The notes: generated by a model not told the origin, from the letters alone. DNA of 56,299 bases from Quadrisphaera sp. RL12-1S (GCF_014270065.1 NZ_JACNME010000007.1:1-56299), one strand, 5' to 3'. Positions 47,559 to 56,270 are shown, numbered from the stretch's first letter. Made by a program: numbers and translations.

Positions 47559-48083
47559 GTGGCACCGAGGACCAGGGTCCGCTGGGCGGGACCGGCGGAC
47601 GTCGAGGCCATCGACGCGCTGATCCGGCAGCTGGCGCTCTACGAGCGCGAGCCCGACGCCGTGGAGGCCACCCCGGAGGACCTGCGCGCCGCCCTCTTCG
47701 GCCCCGACCCGCGGGTGCGGGCCCTGGTGGCGGAGGTCTACGAGGGCGAGGCGTGGGTGGTCGCGGGCACCGCCATCTCCTTCACCACGTACTCCACCTG
47801 GACCGGCCGCCACGGCACCTGGCTGGAGGACCTCTTCGTCAAGCCGCAGCACCGCGGTCTGGGGCTGGGGCGGGCCCTGCTGTCCGCGCTCGCCGCCGAG
47901 GCCGTGGCCAGCGGCCACCGGCGCCTGGAGTGGTCGGTGCTGGACTGGAACACCCCCGCGCAGGCCGTCTACACCGCCATCGGCGCCCAGCCGCTGGAGG
48001 AGTGGACGCGCTGGCGCCTGGCGGGCCCGGAGCTGGAGGCGCTCGCCGCGGCCGGCACCGTGCCGGAGGGTCCGGCGCGCTGA
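47559..48083 (+). CDS. GNAT family N-acetyltransferase
   Basis: A 174-residue acetyltransferase using acetyl-CoA: VRWAGPADVEAIDALIRQLA (N-terminal), WVVAGTAISFTTYSTWTGR, WLEDLFVKPQHRGLGLGRALLSALA (motif A with the Q/R-x-x-G-x-G/A pyrophosphate loop), and RLEWSVLDWNTPAQAVYTAIGAQ (motif B). It is most like spermidine/spermine acetyltransferase-type GNATs, but the substrate is not determinable. I chose the GTG at this position because GGAGGG lies 8 nt upstream; an ATG 39 nt earlier has no clear site. Confidence 0.87.
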   Translation: MAPRTRVRWAGPADVEAIDALIRQLALYEREPDAVEATPEDLRAALFGPDPRVRALVAEVYEGEAWVVAGTAISFTTYSTWTGRHGTWLEDLFVKPQHRGLGLGRALLSALAAEAVASGHRRLEWSVLDWNTPAQAVYTAIGAQPLEEWTRWRLAGPELEALAAAGTVPEGPAR

Positions 48084-48312
48084 TGCGCCGGACCGCCGCG
48101 CCGGACCGTCGCAGCGGGGGCTGCGCCGGGTGGTGCGGCCCACCTGCGCGCGCCCGCGGGCGGGTGCGACGATGACCGCCTCGACGACGTGACGGCCGTC
48201 TGACGGCTGCGCGACGACGACACCACCGAGCACGACCGACCTGCAACGACCACGACCGACCACGACGCGGTGCCGCCACGGGCTGCGCGAGCCGACCCGA
48301 GGAGGCGACGAC

Positions 48313-48810
48313 GTGACAGCTCCAGCAGACCGGCGCACGGCCGCCGGCGGCGGCCCGGTGCCCGGGCCAGCGGACGCGGCACCGACGGGTGACCGCGTCG
48401 AGCTGGTGGTGCCCGCGGCCCCGGAGTACCTGTCCGTGCTGCGCACGGCGACGGCGGGGCTGGCCGCGCGCCTGGACCTCACGATCGACGAGATCGAGGA
48501 CCTCCGCATCGCCGTCGACGAGGCCTGCGCGCTGGTGCTGGGCCCGCAGGCGCTGGACGGCTCCCCCGACCTGCACGCCGTGGAGCCGGGTGCGGCACGC
48601 GACGCCGGTGCCCCCGTCCTCACCGCCCGCTTCGACCTCGTGGCCCCGGGGATGCAGGTCGAGGTCAGCGGCCCCGCTCAGACCCTGCCGACCCGCGACA
48701 GCTTCGCCTGGGCGGTGCTGGAGGCGCTGGTCCACGGGCTGGAGACCGGCCGCGACGAGGCGGGGCGCCACTGGATCCGCCTGCGCCACGACGGGCCCGG
48801 GCGCGGGTAG
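48313..48810 (+). CDS. RsbW-like anti-sigma factor (ATP-binding)
   Basis: A 165-residue protein with the GHKL-type ATPase N-box pattern LDLTIDEIEDLRIAVDEACAL (as in UsfX/RsbW). The G1 box region is not obvious and the middle is atypical. The C-terminal FAWAVLEALVHGLE fits the family. It directly precedes sigF (12-bp gap), the usual anti-sigma/sigma order in actinobacteria. GTG start with GAGGAGG 7 nt upstream. It probably holds SigF inactive; the anti-anti-sigma partner is not in the window. The 229 bp upstream hold no gene, only a CGACCGACC-rich repeat tract. Confidence 0.78.
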   Translation: MTAPADRRTAAGGGPVPGPADAAPTGDRVELVVPAAPEYLSVLRTATAGLAARLDLTIDEIEDLRIAVDEACALVLGPQALDGSPDLHAVEPGAARDAGAPVLTARFDLVAPGMQVEVSGPAQTLPTRDSFAWAVLEALVHGLETGRDEAGRHWIRLRHDGPGRG

Positions 48811-48822
48811 CGCGGACCCGCT

Positions 48823-49641
48823 GTGAGCGCGCAGGGCCCTGAGGGCTCCCCCTCCTCGCTGGCGCAGGCCACCGTGCCCGAGCAGAACCCGGGCCCCCAC
48901 CCGGACCTGCCGCCCGCGCTGCTGGAGCTGTCGCGCCTGCCCGAGGACGACCCGCGGCGCACCGCGCTGCGCCACCAGGTGGTGGAGTCCCACCTGCCGC
49001 TGGTGCGCCACCTCGCCCGGCGCTACGCCGACCGCGGCGAGCCCATGGACGACCTGGTGCAGGTGGGCACCATCGGCCTGCTCAAGGCCGTGGACCGCTA
49101 CGACCCCGAGCGCGGCGTGCCCTTCTCGGCGTTCGCGGTGCCGACCGTGCTCGGGGAGATCCGGCGCCACTTCCGCGACCGCGGGTGGGCGGTGCGCGTG
49201 CCGCGCCGGCTGCAGGAGCTCTCGCGCGCCCTCGCCGACGCGCGTACGGACCTCACGCAGGAGCTGGGCCGCGCGCCCACCGTCGCCGAGCTGGCCGAGC
49301 GCGCCCAGGTGGACGAGGACGCCGTGCTGGAGGGCATGGAGTCGGCCGGGGCGTACACCACGGTGCCGCTGGACACCGGCGAGGTCGACGCCCCCGGCGC
49401 CTGGCTGGCCACGGACGACGAGGCGCTCAAGGTGGTCGAGGACCGGGAGGCGCTGCGTCCCCTGCTGGCGCGGCTGCCCGCCCGGGAGCGGCGGATCATC
49501 GCGCTGCGCTTCGTGCGGGGGATGTCGCAGTCGCAGATCGCCGAGGAGGTCGGCATCTCCCAGATGCACGTGTCCCGGCTGCTCTCCCGGACGCTGGCGA
49601 CCATGCGCGCCGAGCTGGGCGGCGACGGCTCCGAGGCCTGA
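48823..49641 (+). CDS. sigF: SigB/SigF family RNA polymerase sigma factor
   Basis: A 272-residue group 3 sigma factor. Region 2: LVRHLARRYADRGEPMDDLV, QVGTIGLLKAVDRYDPERGVP (two motifs), FSAFAVPTVLGEIRRHFRDRGW; region 3: ELSRALADARTDLTQELGR; region 4: LLARLPARERRIIALRFVRGMSQSQIAEEVG then ISQMHVSRLLSRTLATMRA. This is the SigF/SigB general-stress and development class. GTG start (MSAQGPEGSP). Co-transcribed with the anti-sigma gene in front. Confidence 0.93.
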   Translation: MSAQGPEGSPSSLAQATVPEQNPGPHPDLPPALLELSRLPEDDPRRTALRHQVVESHLPLVRHLARRYADRGEPMDDLVQVGTIGLLKAVDRYDPERGVPFSAFAVPTVLGEIRRHFRDRGWAVRVPRRLQELSRALADARTDLTQELGRAPTVAELAERAQVDEDAVLEGMESAGAYTTVPLDTGEVDAPGAWLATDDEALKVVEDREALRPLLARLPARERRIIALRFVRGMSQSQIAEEVGISQMHVSRLLSRTLATMRAELGGDGSEA

Positions 49642-49668
49642 CCGCCTGGACGGTCCTGCGCGAGCCGG

Positions 49669-50103
49669 TCAGTGGACCGGCGGTCCCGGTGACTCGTCGT
49701 CGCCGACCCACACCGACACCGGGCGCGAGGCGAGGCACACGCCCGCGGCGACCGCCAGCAGCACGAACGCCACCGCCACCGGCCACAGCGGTCCGGTGAC
49801 CAGCGGGGCGGTGAGCACCACCTGGAACAGCTGCCAGGTCAGCAGGGGCGCCCGACCCCAGCGGCGCCCGGCCAGCAGCGCCCGGGCGCACAGCGCCAGC
49901 CCGACAGCGAGCGCCGTGGCCACGACGGCGGTGGCCACGGCGCCGGTGGGGAGCGCAGCCGCGCCCCTGCCCAGCTCGACGCCGTAGAAGACGACCACGG
50001 CGGCCAGCGCCAGCACCTCCACGGCGACGACCCCGACCGCCACCAGCAGCGCCGTCGGCCGCCCCACGCCCGTCACGCGACTGCCCTCCACGTCCTCGAC
50101 CAC
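49669..50103 (-). CDS. Small four-helix membrane protein
   Basis: A 144-residue hydrophobic protein with four predicted helices (TALLVAVGVVAVEVLALAAVVV, AVATAVVATALAVGLALCARAL, LLTWQLFQVVLTAPLV, LWPVAVAFVLLAVAAGVCLA) and short charged ends. It resembles small uncharacterised actinobacterial membrane proteins adjacent to whiB1; I cannot name a function. GTG start. It is divergent from whiB1 across 332 bp and converges with sigF (27 bp apart). Confidence 0.75.
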   Translation of the reverse strand: MVEDVEGSRVTGVGRPTALLVAVGVVAVEVLALAAVVVFYGVELGRGAAALPTGAVATAVVATALAVGLALCARALLAGRRWGRAPLLTWQLFQVVLTAPLVTGPLWPVAVAFVLLAVAAGVCLASRPVSVWVGDDESPGPPVH

Positions 50104-50335
50104 GCTCCGCTGATGATCCGGTCACCGCCTGCTAGCGCCGCACTGCCGACATCCGTTCCCGGTTGGCGGAACACTGCGCGGTGCTCCACCGTTGGACTGA
50201 TCAGAGCACGTGGTGTCGCGACGGGGCTCCGGCAGCGTCATAGCACCACGCAGAACCGCACCCGACACCCCGTGGGTGACTCGCCGCAGATGACCCTTGT
50301 GCAACGCAGCGGACTCTGTGACGATACCTGCGGAC

Positions 50336-50388
50336 GGGGCGCCACTGAGCGCCCCATATACGTGTTCGGACTCGTGAACCGCTTCACA
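50336..50388 (+). promoter_or_regulatory. whiB1 upstream control region: hairpin and CRP-type site
   Basis: CGTGA-N6-TCACA at 50373-50388 matches the cAMP receptor protein consensus TGTGA-N6-TCACA with one mismatch, 48 bp upstream of the whiB1 ATG. Just ahead of it is the dyad GGGGCGC-CACTGA-GCGCCCC (50336-50355). In M. tuberculosis, whiB1 is controlled by the CRP homologue Rv3676 through sites in its promoter. The rest of the 332-bp gap holds no gene. Confidence 0.6.
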
Positions 50389-50435
50389 AGAGCGGCGCGA
50401 CCGGACGACACCCCGATCCACTGAGGAGCTCACTG

Positions 50436-50684
50436 ATGGACTGGCGGCACCGCTCAGCGTGCCTCGAGGAAGACCCCGAGCTGTTCTTCCCGATCGGCAA
50501 CACGGGCCCGGCCCTGCTGCAGATCGAGGAGGCGAAGGCCATCTGCCGGCGCTGCGACGTCGTGGAGACCTGCCTGAAGTGGGCGCTGGAGAACGGACAG
50601 GACTCCGGCGTCTGGGGCGGGCTCTCCGAGGACGAGCGCCGCGCGCTCAAGCGCCGCACCGCGCGCGCCCGCCGCGCCGGCTGA
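50436..50684 (+). CDS. whiB1: WhiB1-type iron-sulfur transcription factor
   Basis: An 82-residue protein very close to M. tuberculosis WhiB1: it starts MDWRHRSAC, has LEEDPELFFPIGNTGPALL (split here), the four cluster cysteines Cys9, Cys37, Cys40 and Cys46, the turn GVWGGLSEDERRALKRR and a basic end. WhiB1 carries a nitric-oxide-sensitive [4Fe-4S] cluster and binds the primary sigma factor. ATG start with GAGGAG 7 nt upstream. It ends 35 bp before a terminator and is followed by the convergent pdtaS, the same pairing as Rv3219-Rv3220c. Confidence 0.95.
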   Translation: MDWRHRSACLEEDPELFFPIGNTGPALLQIEEAKAICRRCDVVETCLKWALENGQDSGVWGGLSEDERRALKRRTARARRAG

Positions 50685-50719
50685 ACGAGCCGCACCAGCA
50701 CCTCGAGCGCTCCGCTCGC

Positions 50720-50754
50720 GCGAAGGGCCGTCCCCACCGGGGGCGGCCCTTCGC
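50720..50754. terminator. Terminator between whiB1 and pdtaS
   Basis: GCGAAGGGCCGTCCCC and GGGGGCGGCCCTTCGC pair over 16 positions with one mismatch and a 3-nt loop; located between convergent genes. Confidence 0.8.
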
Positions 50755-50779
50755 CGTCCCCGGTGACCGCAGGCGCTGC

Positions 50780-52273
50780 TCACGCGGTGGCGGCGGCCGG
50801 GGCCCGGTCCCCGCGGGGCTCGTGCAGCTCGGCGTTGACCACGACCTCCGCACCGCCCTCGGGACGGTTGCGCCACACGATGCTGCCGCGCAGCTCCCCC
50901 TGCACCAGCGCCTGCACGATCTGCGAGCCCAGACCACCGGCGTGCGGGGAGAAGTCGGCGGGCAGGCCCGCGCCGTCGTCGGCGACGGTGGCCACCAGCG
51001 CCGTCCCGTCGCGCTCGGCGCGCACCTCCACGCGGCCGTCGCCGCCGCGCAGCCCGTGCTCCACGGCGTTGGTGACGAGCTCGGTGAGCACGAGCGCCAG
51101 CGCCGTCGCGTCCTCCGCGCCCACCTGGCCGAAGGTGCCGATGCGCCGGACGCTGGCGGCGCCGTGGCTGGCGGCGAGGCTGCCGATGAGCTGCAGGCCG
51201 CGGTCCATGACGTCGTCGAACTCGACGACCTCCTCGAACCCCGCCGACAGGGTCTCGTGCACGAGGGCGATGGTGCTGACCCGGCGCATCGCCTCCTCCA
51301 GCGCCGCCCGGCCGGCGTCGGACTCGATGCGGCGCGTCTGCAGCCGCAGCAGCGCCGAGACGGTCTGCAGGTTGTTCTTCACCCGGTGGTGGATCTCCCG
51401 GATGGTGGCGTCCTTGGTGAGCAGCTCCTGCTCGCGGCGGCGCAGCTCGGTGACGTCGCGGCACAGCACCAGCGCGCCGGTGCGGACGCCCTCCTCCAGC
51501 AGCGGCACCGCGCGCAGCGACAGCGCCGCCTGGCGCGACTCGACGTCGCAGCGCCACGGCGCCCGCCCGGTGACCACCAGCGGCAGGGTCTCGTCCACCT
51601 GGTGGGTGCTGTCCAGGCAGCTGGCGGTGACCTCGGCCAGGGAGCGGCCCACGAGGTCCCCGGTGAACCCCAGGCGGCGGTAGTCGGAGCGGGCGTTCGG
51701 GCTGGCGTAGACCACCACGCCCTCCACGTCGAGGCGGACCAGCCCGTCCCCGACGCGCGGTGCGCCGCGACGGGTGCCCGTCGGCGCGCCCTGGTGCGGG
51801 AAGGTCCCCTCGGACACCATCCTGGCCAGCGCGTCCGCGCACTGCAGGTAGTTGCGCTCCAGCCGGGAGGGCGCGCGCGGCACGGACAGGCTCGTGTCGC
51901 GCGACATGACCGCGATGACGCGGCCCTGCCGCACCACGGGCACGGTCTCCTCGCGCACCGGGGAGCCGTCCAGCCACTCCGGGTCGTGGTCGCGGCAGAT
52001 GCGCGCCTCGGCGAACGCCCTGTCCACCTGCTCGCGCTGGCCGGGGGCGATGTGCGTGCCCACGACGTCCTCGTCGTGGACGGTGACACCGGTGCTGGGA
52101 CGGCAGTGGGCGACGACGACGAAGCCGCCCTCGCGGTCCGGCACCCACAGCAGCAGGTCGGCGAAGGACAGGTCGGAGAGCATCTGCCAGTCACCGACGA
52201 GCAGGTGCAGCCACTCCTCGTCGGCGGCGTCGAGCACTCCCAGCCTGCGCACGAGCGAGCTCAGGGTCGGCAC
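50780..52273 (-). CDS. pdtaS: Sensor histidine kinase PdtaS
   Basis: A 497-residue cytosolic kinase of the HisKA_2/HWE type. An N-terminal GAF domain (FADLLLWVPDREGGFVVVAH, about 30-150) and a PAS domain (VGDGLVRLDVEGVVVYASPNA, about 175-285) precede the dimerisation box EIHHRVKNNLQTVSALLRLQ with the phosphorylated His near 295. The ATPase domain has LVLTELVTNAVEHGL (N box), VADDGAGLPADF (G1) and GGLGSQIVQALVQGELRG (G2). Its partner in M. tuberculosis is PdtaR, an RNA-binding antiterminator, which is not in the window. The GTG start gives MPTLSSLVRR. Confidence 0.94.
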   Translation of the reverse strand: MPTLSSLVRRLGVLDAADEEWLHLLVGDWQMLSDLSFADLLLWVPDREGGFVVVAHCRPSTGVTVHDEDVVGTHIAPGQREQVDRAFAEARICRDHDPEWLDGSPVREETVPVVRQGRVIAVMSRDTSLSVPRAPSRLERNYLQCADALARMVSEGTFPHQGAPTGTRRGAPRVGDGLVRLDVEGVVVYASPNARSDYRRLGFTGDLVGRSLAEVTASCLDSTHQVDETLPLVVTGRAPWRCDVESRQAALSLRAVPLLEEGVRTGALVLCRDVTELRRREQELLTKDATIREIHHRVKNNLQTVSALLRLQTRRIESDAGRAALEEAMRRVSTIALVHETLSAGFEEVVEFDDVMDRGLQLIGSLAASHGAASVRRIGTFGQVGAEDATALALVLTELVTNAVEHGLRGGDGRVEVRAERDGTALVATVADDGAGLPADFSPHAGGLGSQIVQALVQGELRGSIVWRNRPEGGAEVVVNAELHEPRGDRAPAAATA

Positions 52274-52344
52274 GCGCCAACCCTAGAGGCAGCACGCGGC
52301 GACTCAGGGGGGGCCGTCCGCGACACCGGGCCTACGGTGGGACG

Positions 52345-52860
52345 GTGCGCCTCGACGTCCTGCTCCGCTACCCCGGCGACCCGCGGCGCGTGGCGCAGCT
52401 GCTCTCCGACCCGGCGGTGCTGGACCGGCTGCTCACCGCCAGCGACGCCCTCTCCCACGAGGTGGACGTGACCGGCGGTCCCGAGGGCCGGTTCGTGGTG
52501 GTGGTGGAGCGGGTCCTGCCCACCGACGAGCTGCCCGACGTCGCGCGCCGGTTCGTGGGCGCGTCGATGCGGCTGCGGCAGGTGGACACCTGGGAGGTGC
52601 CGGAGGCGGACGGCTCCCGGAGCGGGACCACGGAGCTGGAGGTGCCGGGCGCGCCCGTGCGCGCCCGCGCCACCACGGCGCTGCGGCCCGTGCGGACGGG
52701 CGTGGTGCCCGGCCGCGGCGTGCACACCGAGCACTCCGTGAGCGGCACGCTGACCGCGTCGGTGCCGCTGCTGGGCGGGAAGATCGAGAGGGCGGCCGAG
52801 GAGCCCCTCGTGCGGGCGCTGCGCGACCAGGAGCGCGAGATCGCCCAGCTGCTCGGCTGA
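52345..52860 (+). CDS. DUF2505 domain protein
   Basis: A 171-residue protein of the actinobacterial DUF2505 family, predicted START/polyketide-cyclase-like fold: VAQLLSDPAVLDRLLTASDA, VVVVERVLPTDELPDVARRFVG, LRQVDTWEVPEADGSRSGTT, SGTLTASVPLLGGKIERAAEE and a C-terminal helix. The Mycobacterium homologue lies close to whiB1/pdtaS as well. Probably binds a hydrophobic ligand. GTG start (MRLDVLLRY), 71 bp from the divergent pdtaS start. Confidence 0.88.
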   Translation: MRLDVLLRYPGDPRRVAQLLSDPAVLDRLLTASDALSHEVDVTGGPEGRFVVVVERVLPTDELPDVARRFVGASMRLRQVDTWEVPEADGSRSGTTELEVPGAPVRARATTALRPVRTGVVPGRGVHTEHSVSGTLTASVPLLGGKIERAAEEPLVRALRDQEREIAQLLG

Positions 52861-52864
52861 ACGG

Positions 52865-53449
52865 TCAGGCCGGTCGGGTCAGCTCGGCGGCGAGCGCCTC
52901 GAGCTCGGAAGCGTCGTACCAGAGCAGGTCGTGGCCCTGCGCCCCGTCCACGGCGAACGCGGCGTCCTCGTCACCGGCGTCCGCGGCCGGCAGGGCCGCC
53001 GCCGCGGCGGCCACGTCGGCGGCCGCCTCCGCCTCGTCCACGTGGGCGCTGACCACGGCGGTCAGCGCCAGCGGCCGGGCCAGCTCGACGCGGGAGAGGG
53101 CCTCGGCGGGGTCGTCCTCCCCCACCGCGCGGACGGTCACCTGGGAGCCGGGGACGTCGGCTGCGAGCACCAGCCGCCGGGCCGGGGCGCCCTCATCGCC
53201 GTCCGCCCCCGCCGCTGCTGCGGAGGTGCGCCCGGCGATGAGGCGCAGGGAGGAGTCGGCGGCGTCCAGCATCGCCGCGAGCTCCAGCTCCTCGGCGTCG
53301 CCCTCGGTGTAGTGCTCGCGCAGCGCCGGGGTGACGGCGTGCACCGGGGTCCCCTGCGGCAGCTGCCCGCTGCGCAGGCAGTCCCCGAGCTGCTCCGGCC
53401 GCAGGGCGGCGTACACGCGCTCGGACGGGCTGCTGGCGGAGGGACTCAC
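52865..53449 (-). CDS. DUF6912-like protein
   Basis: A 194-residue protein. The start MSPSASSPSERVYAALRPEQLGDCL, then HAVTPALREHYTEGDAEELELAAML, RRLVLAADVPG and the C-terminal LLWYDASELEALAAEL follow the pattern of a small actinobacterial family now listed as DUF6912. Function is unknown. The centre (AAAAAGADGDEGAP, VDEAEAAADVAAAAAALP) is Ala-rich. The GTG overlaps the stop of the TadZ-like gene by four bases, so it may belong to the same transcription unit. Confidence 0.72.
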   Translation of the reverse strand: MSPSASSPSERVYAALRPEQLGDCLRSGQLPQGTPVHAVTPALREHYTEGDAEELELAAMLDAADSSLRLIAGRTSAAAAGADGDEGAPARRLVLAADVPGSQVTVRAVGEDDPAEALSRVELARPLALTAVVSAHVDEAEAAADVAAAAAALPAADAGDEDAAFAVDGAQGHDLLWYDASELEALAAELTRPA

Positions 53450-55002
53450 CCGCGCATCCTGGCCCACGCGGGGCGGCGGCTGCGCGCAGGGGCCGTGCGG
53501 TCGTCCCGGGGGCCGCGGCGCGCACCGCGCGGGCGTCCCGCGCCACCGCCTGCGCCCCCCTCGGCTCCCGCGCCGTCCTCGCCGTCCTCCTCGGCGCGGG
53601 CCCGGCGCGCCGAGGCCACGAGGTCGGCGGCGAGGGCCGCCAGCGCCGCTCGCGCGGGCGAGCCGGGAGCCGACTCGCGCAGGGTGCGGCCCGTGAGCAG
53701 CGCGGTGTCGCACGCGGCGCGGTCGTCGGGGACCAGCACCGCGTCACGGACGCCGGCGTAGCGGGCCAGCGCCTCGGTCACGCGAGCGGCGGGCCCGTGC
53801 CCGACCGCTGCGGACCTGACCTTGGTCACCACGGTGCGGCGCCGCTCCACGGCGTCCGGCTGCGCCTCGGCGAGGTCGGCCAGGGAGCGGACCAGCCGCT
53901 GCAGGCCCACCGGGTCCGCCTGGCCCACCACGAGCACCTCGTCGGCCGCGGCCAGCGCCGTGGTGGTGGCCGCGTTGCGGCGGGGCGCCGCGGTGTCGAG
54001 CACCAGCTCCTCGTCCTGCTCCAGGGGCGCTGCGCAGTCGACGACCGTCCAGGCGGCCGCCGAGCGGCACGTGGCCCACAGCTCCTCGAGCGCGGCGGCG
54101 CCCAGCTCGTGCCAGCGCTCAGCGCGGGGCAGGCCGGTGAGCACGGACATCCGCGGCAGCGCGGCGGGGGCCAGCTGCAGGAGCCTGCCCGGGGTGAGCG
54201 TGCCCGCGGCGGCGGCGCGGCAGGCGGCGGCCACCCCGGCGGTCTCGTCGAGCAGGCCGAGCACCTGCGCGGCGCTGGCGGCCCACGTGTCGGCGTCCAC
54301 CAGCAGCACCTGCTCGCCGAGCGCCGCCAGCTCCGCGGCCACCGACACCGCGACCGTGGTGCGACCGGGTGCCCCCGGGGCGCCCCACACGGCGAGGAGC
54401 CGGCCCGGCCGGCCCGGCAGCCCCGCTGCGCGGGGCCCGTCGTCGTCCTCCCAGGACGCGGGGGCGGGACCGCCGGGTCCGGAGCTGACGCCGGTCGCGT
54501 CCACCCGCTCCACGGCAGGGACGGGCGCGGGGGCCGGCAGCACTGCTCGTACGCGCGGCCCACTCCCCGCCTGGTCCGTCTGGCCCGCCTGGCCCGCCTG
54601 GCCCGCCGGGTCCGCCAGGCCCGCGACGGCAGCCGTGACGACCGCGGCCACCTCCTCCCCGGACGCGCCGGCCGCCACGTGCCGCACCACCCCGAGCGCC
54701 ACGAGCCGTGCCGCCGCGGCGGTGGCTCCGGTGGCGGGCAGCACCCCGACCACCGCGGTGGCCTGGGCGTCCAGGCGCGCGAGCGCCTCCCGGTCGAGGC
54801 GGTGCAGGTCCGCGGAGACCAGGGCGGCGCGGCCGTGACCGGCGGCGCTGGCCGACAGGAGCTCGCCGAGGTCAGCGCACCGGCGCACCACGGCGACGGC
54901 GGAGGTGCGCTCCAGGGCCGCGACCAGCTGCGCCTCCTCGGGCCCCGGGACGGCGGTGAGCAGCGGGAGCGGCGACGCGCCGCGGCGCGGGACCCCGGAC
55001 AC
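53446..55002 (-). CDS. TadZ/CpaE-like MinD-family ATPase
   Basis: A 518-residue protein. An N-terminal receiver-like domain without clear phospho-acceptor (about 10-125), a disordered linker with a repeat AGQAGQTDQAG, then a deviant-Walker MinD domain: LLAVWGAPGAPGRTTVAVSVAAEL (Walker A with Arg instead of the second Lys), VLLVDADTWAAS, WTVVDCAAPLEQ and VVTKVRSA. TadZ/CpaE proteins localise Flp pilus assembly. The C-terminus is an Arg/Gly/Ala-rich tail (RPRGARRGPRDDRTAPARSRR). The start is GTG. It is immediately downstream of the CpaB-like gene (no gap). Confidence 0.82.
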   Translation of the reverse strand: MSGVPRRGASPLPLLTAVPGPEEAQLVAALERTSAVAVVRRCADLGELLSASAAGHGRAALVSADLHRLDREALARLDAQATAVVGVLPATGATAAAARLVALGVVRHVAAGASGEEVAAVVTAAVAGLADPAGQAGQAGQTDQAGSGPRVRAVLPAPAPVPAVERVDATGVSSGPGGPAPASWEDDDGPRAAGLPGRPGRLLAVWGAPGAPGRTTVAVSVAAELAALGEQVLLVDADTWAASAAQVLGLLDETAGVAAACRAAAAGTLTPGRLLQLAPAALPRMSVLTGLPRAERWHELGAAALEELWATCRSAAAWTVVDCAAPLEQDEELVLDTAAPRRNAATTTALAAADEVLVVGQADPVGLQRLVRSLADLAEAQPDAVERRRTVVTKVRSAAVGHGPAARVTEALARYAGVRDAVLVPDDRAACDTALLTGRTLRESAPGSPARAALAALAADLVASARRARAEEDGEDGAGAEGGAGGGAGRPRGARRGPRDDRTAPARSRRPAWARMRG

Positions 55003-55737
55003 TCAGCGTCCCGCCGGGGACGAGCCGGGCACCAGCACCAGCGACACGGTGGCGCCGTCGGCGAGGGCCTGCAGCGCCTGCTGCAGCTGCGCCGGCGGCA
55101 GCTGTACCTGCACCTGGCCCCCGCGGCCGGTGGCGAAGGAACCGCTGTCGGTGACGACCTCCTGCACGACCGCGCTGGCGGCCAGCTGGCGCGGCCCGCT
55201 GGCCGCGCCACCGGTGCCGTCACCGGCCGTCGCGCCGGTCGTGACGGGCGTGACGGGGACCACCGCGCCGCGGGTCGGCGCCGGGGTCACCCACACGTCC
55301 ACGAGCGACCCGGCCACCAGGCCCGAGGGCAGCGCCCCGCTCACGGGCAGGCCGACCGGGCGCGTGGTCAGGGCCGACGCGCTGCCGACCGCGGTCCGCG
55401 GCAGCAGGTCGCCTGAGGTCACCTCGCGCAGGGCCACCGCGCCCTGGGCCGGCGGCTGGTCGGCGCTGAGGTACCCGCCCACGCCGTCCGCCAGGTGCAC
55501 CCGGACCGCCCGCACGTCCGCGGCGGTGATCGCCTGACCGGGCACCAGCGTGTGCGCCGCGACCCACACCGGGACCGTCGAGTCCGCGGCGGAGACCACC
55601 CTGGCGCCCGCCAGCACCGAGGCGAGCACCAGCACCAGGCCGACGACGAGGCGCGGGTCCCGCCACGACGGTGCGCGCAGGCGCGCCGCGGGCGGTGGGG
55701 TCGGGACGAGCAGCGCTGTCGGTCGGACGGCGGCCAT
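55003..55737 (-). CDS. CpaB/RcpC-like SAF domain protein
   Basis: A 244-residue protein with one N-terminal membrane helix (LVVGLVLVLASVLAGARVVSAA) and a SAF domain (VWVAAHTLVPGQAITAADVRAV, LREVTSGDLL). CpaB/RcpC is the periplasmic/extracytoplasmic accessory of Flp pili. I start at ATG (MAAVRPTALL) because AGGAG lies 5 nt upstream; a GTG 57 nt earlier would add Pro-rich residues without a ribosome site. The 257-bp divergent gap to the HTH gene holds no other gene. Confidence 0.83.
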   Translation of the reverse strand: MAAVRPTALLVPTPPPAARLRAPSWRDPRLVVGLVLVLASVLAGARVVSAADSTVPVWVAAHTLVPGQAITAADVRAVRVHLADGVGGYLSADQPPAQGAVALREVTSGDLLPRTAVGSASALTTRPVGLPVSGALPSGLVAGSLVDVWVTPAPTRGAVVPVTPVTTGATAGDGTGGAASGPRQLAASAVVQEVVTDSGSFATGRGGQVQVQLPPAQLQQALQALADGATVSLVLVPGSSPAGR

Positions 55738-55994
55738 GGCGGCTCCTGGCGGTGCGGGGGGGCGGGCGGGGGGGGCGGGCGGGTGGGGCGTCACGGAGCG
55801 TGGCAGCCGGAGGGGGCCCGGTCCGAGTCCGTGGAGGCCCGATCCGTCCGACCGGGTGGCGGACGCCCCTGGTCGGATGATCTTCCCTGGGTCTCCCGGG
55901 CGGGAGACGGCACTGTCCGCAGCACCTGGTCACTGCGGGTGATCGCCTGGGGAAGGAGCCCCACCCCTCGCCCTCTGCATGGGAGCATCCGGGG

Positions 55995-56270
55995 GTGGCC
56001 GCGCGCTTCATGACCCTCGCCGACGTGGCCGAGACCCTCCAGGTCTCGGCCGCGCAGGCGTACGCGCTGGTGCGCAGCGGGGAGCTGCCCGCCATCAAGG
56101 TCGGCGGCCGCGGGCAGTGGCGCGTGGAGATCTCGGTCCTCGAGGACTACATCCAGGGCAAGTACGCCGAGACCCGCGCCCTGGTGGCCACGCACTCCGA
56201 CCTGGGCGACCTGGGCGACCTCGGAGAGCTCGCCGAGCTCGACGGCACCGGGAGCCTCCCGCGCGGCTGA
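55995..56270 (+). CDS. Small excisionase/MerR-type HTH DNA-binding protein
   Basis: A 91-residue protein whose first 60 residues form a winged HTH of the excisionase/BldC-like class: MTLADVAETLQVSAAQAYALVRSGEL followed by PAIKVGGRGQWRVE (wing), here split in two motifs. An acidic tail follows with a repeat (LGDLGDLGELAELDG). Similar proteins are often found beside CpaB/TadZ-type genes in actinobacteria and may regulate them. GTG start; an ATG six codons later is possible. 29 bp remain after it to the window end, with nothing visible. Confidence 0.82.
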   Translation: MAARFMTLADVAETLQVSAAQAYALVRSGELPAIKVGGRGQWRVEISVLEDYIQGKYAETRALVATHSDLGDLGDLGELAELDGTGSLPRG

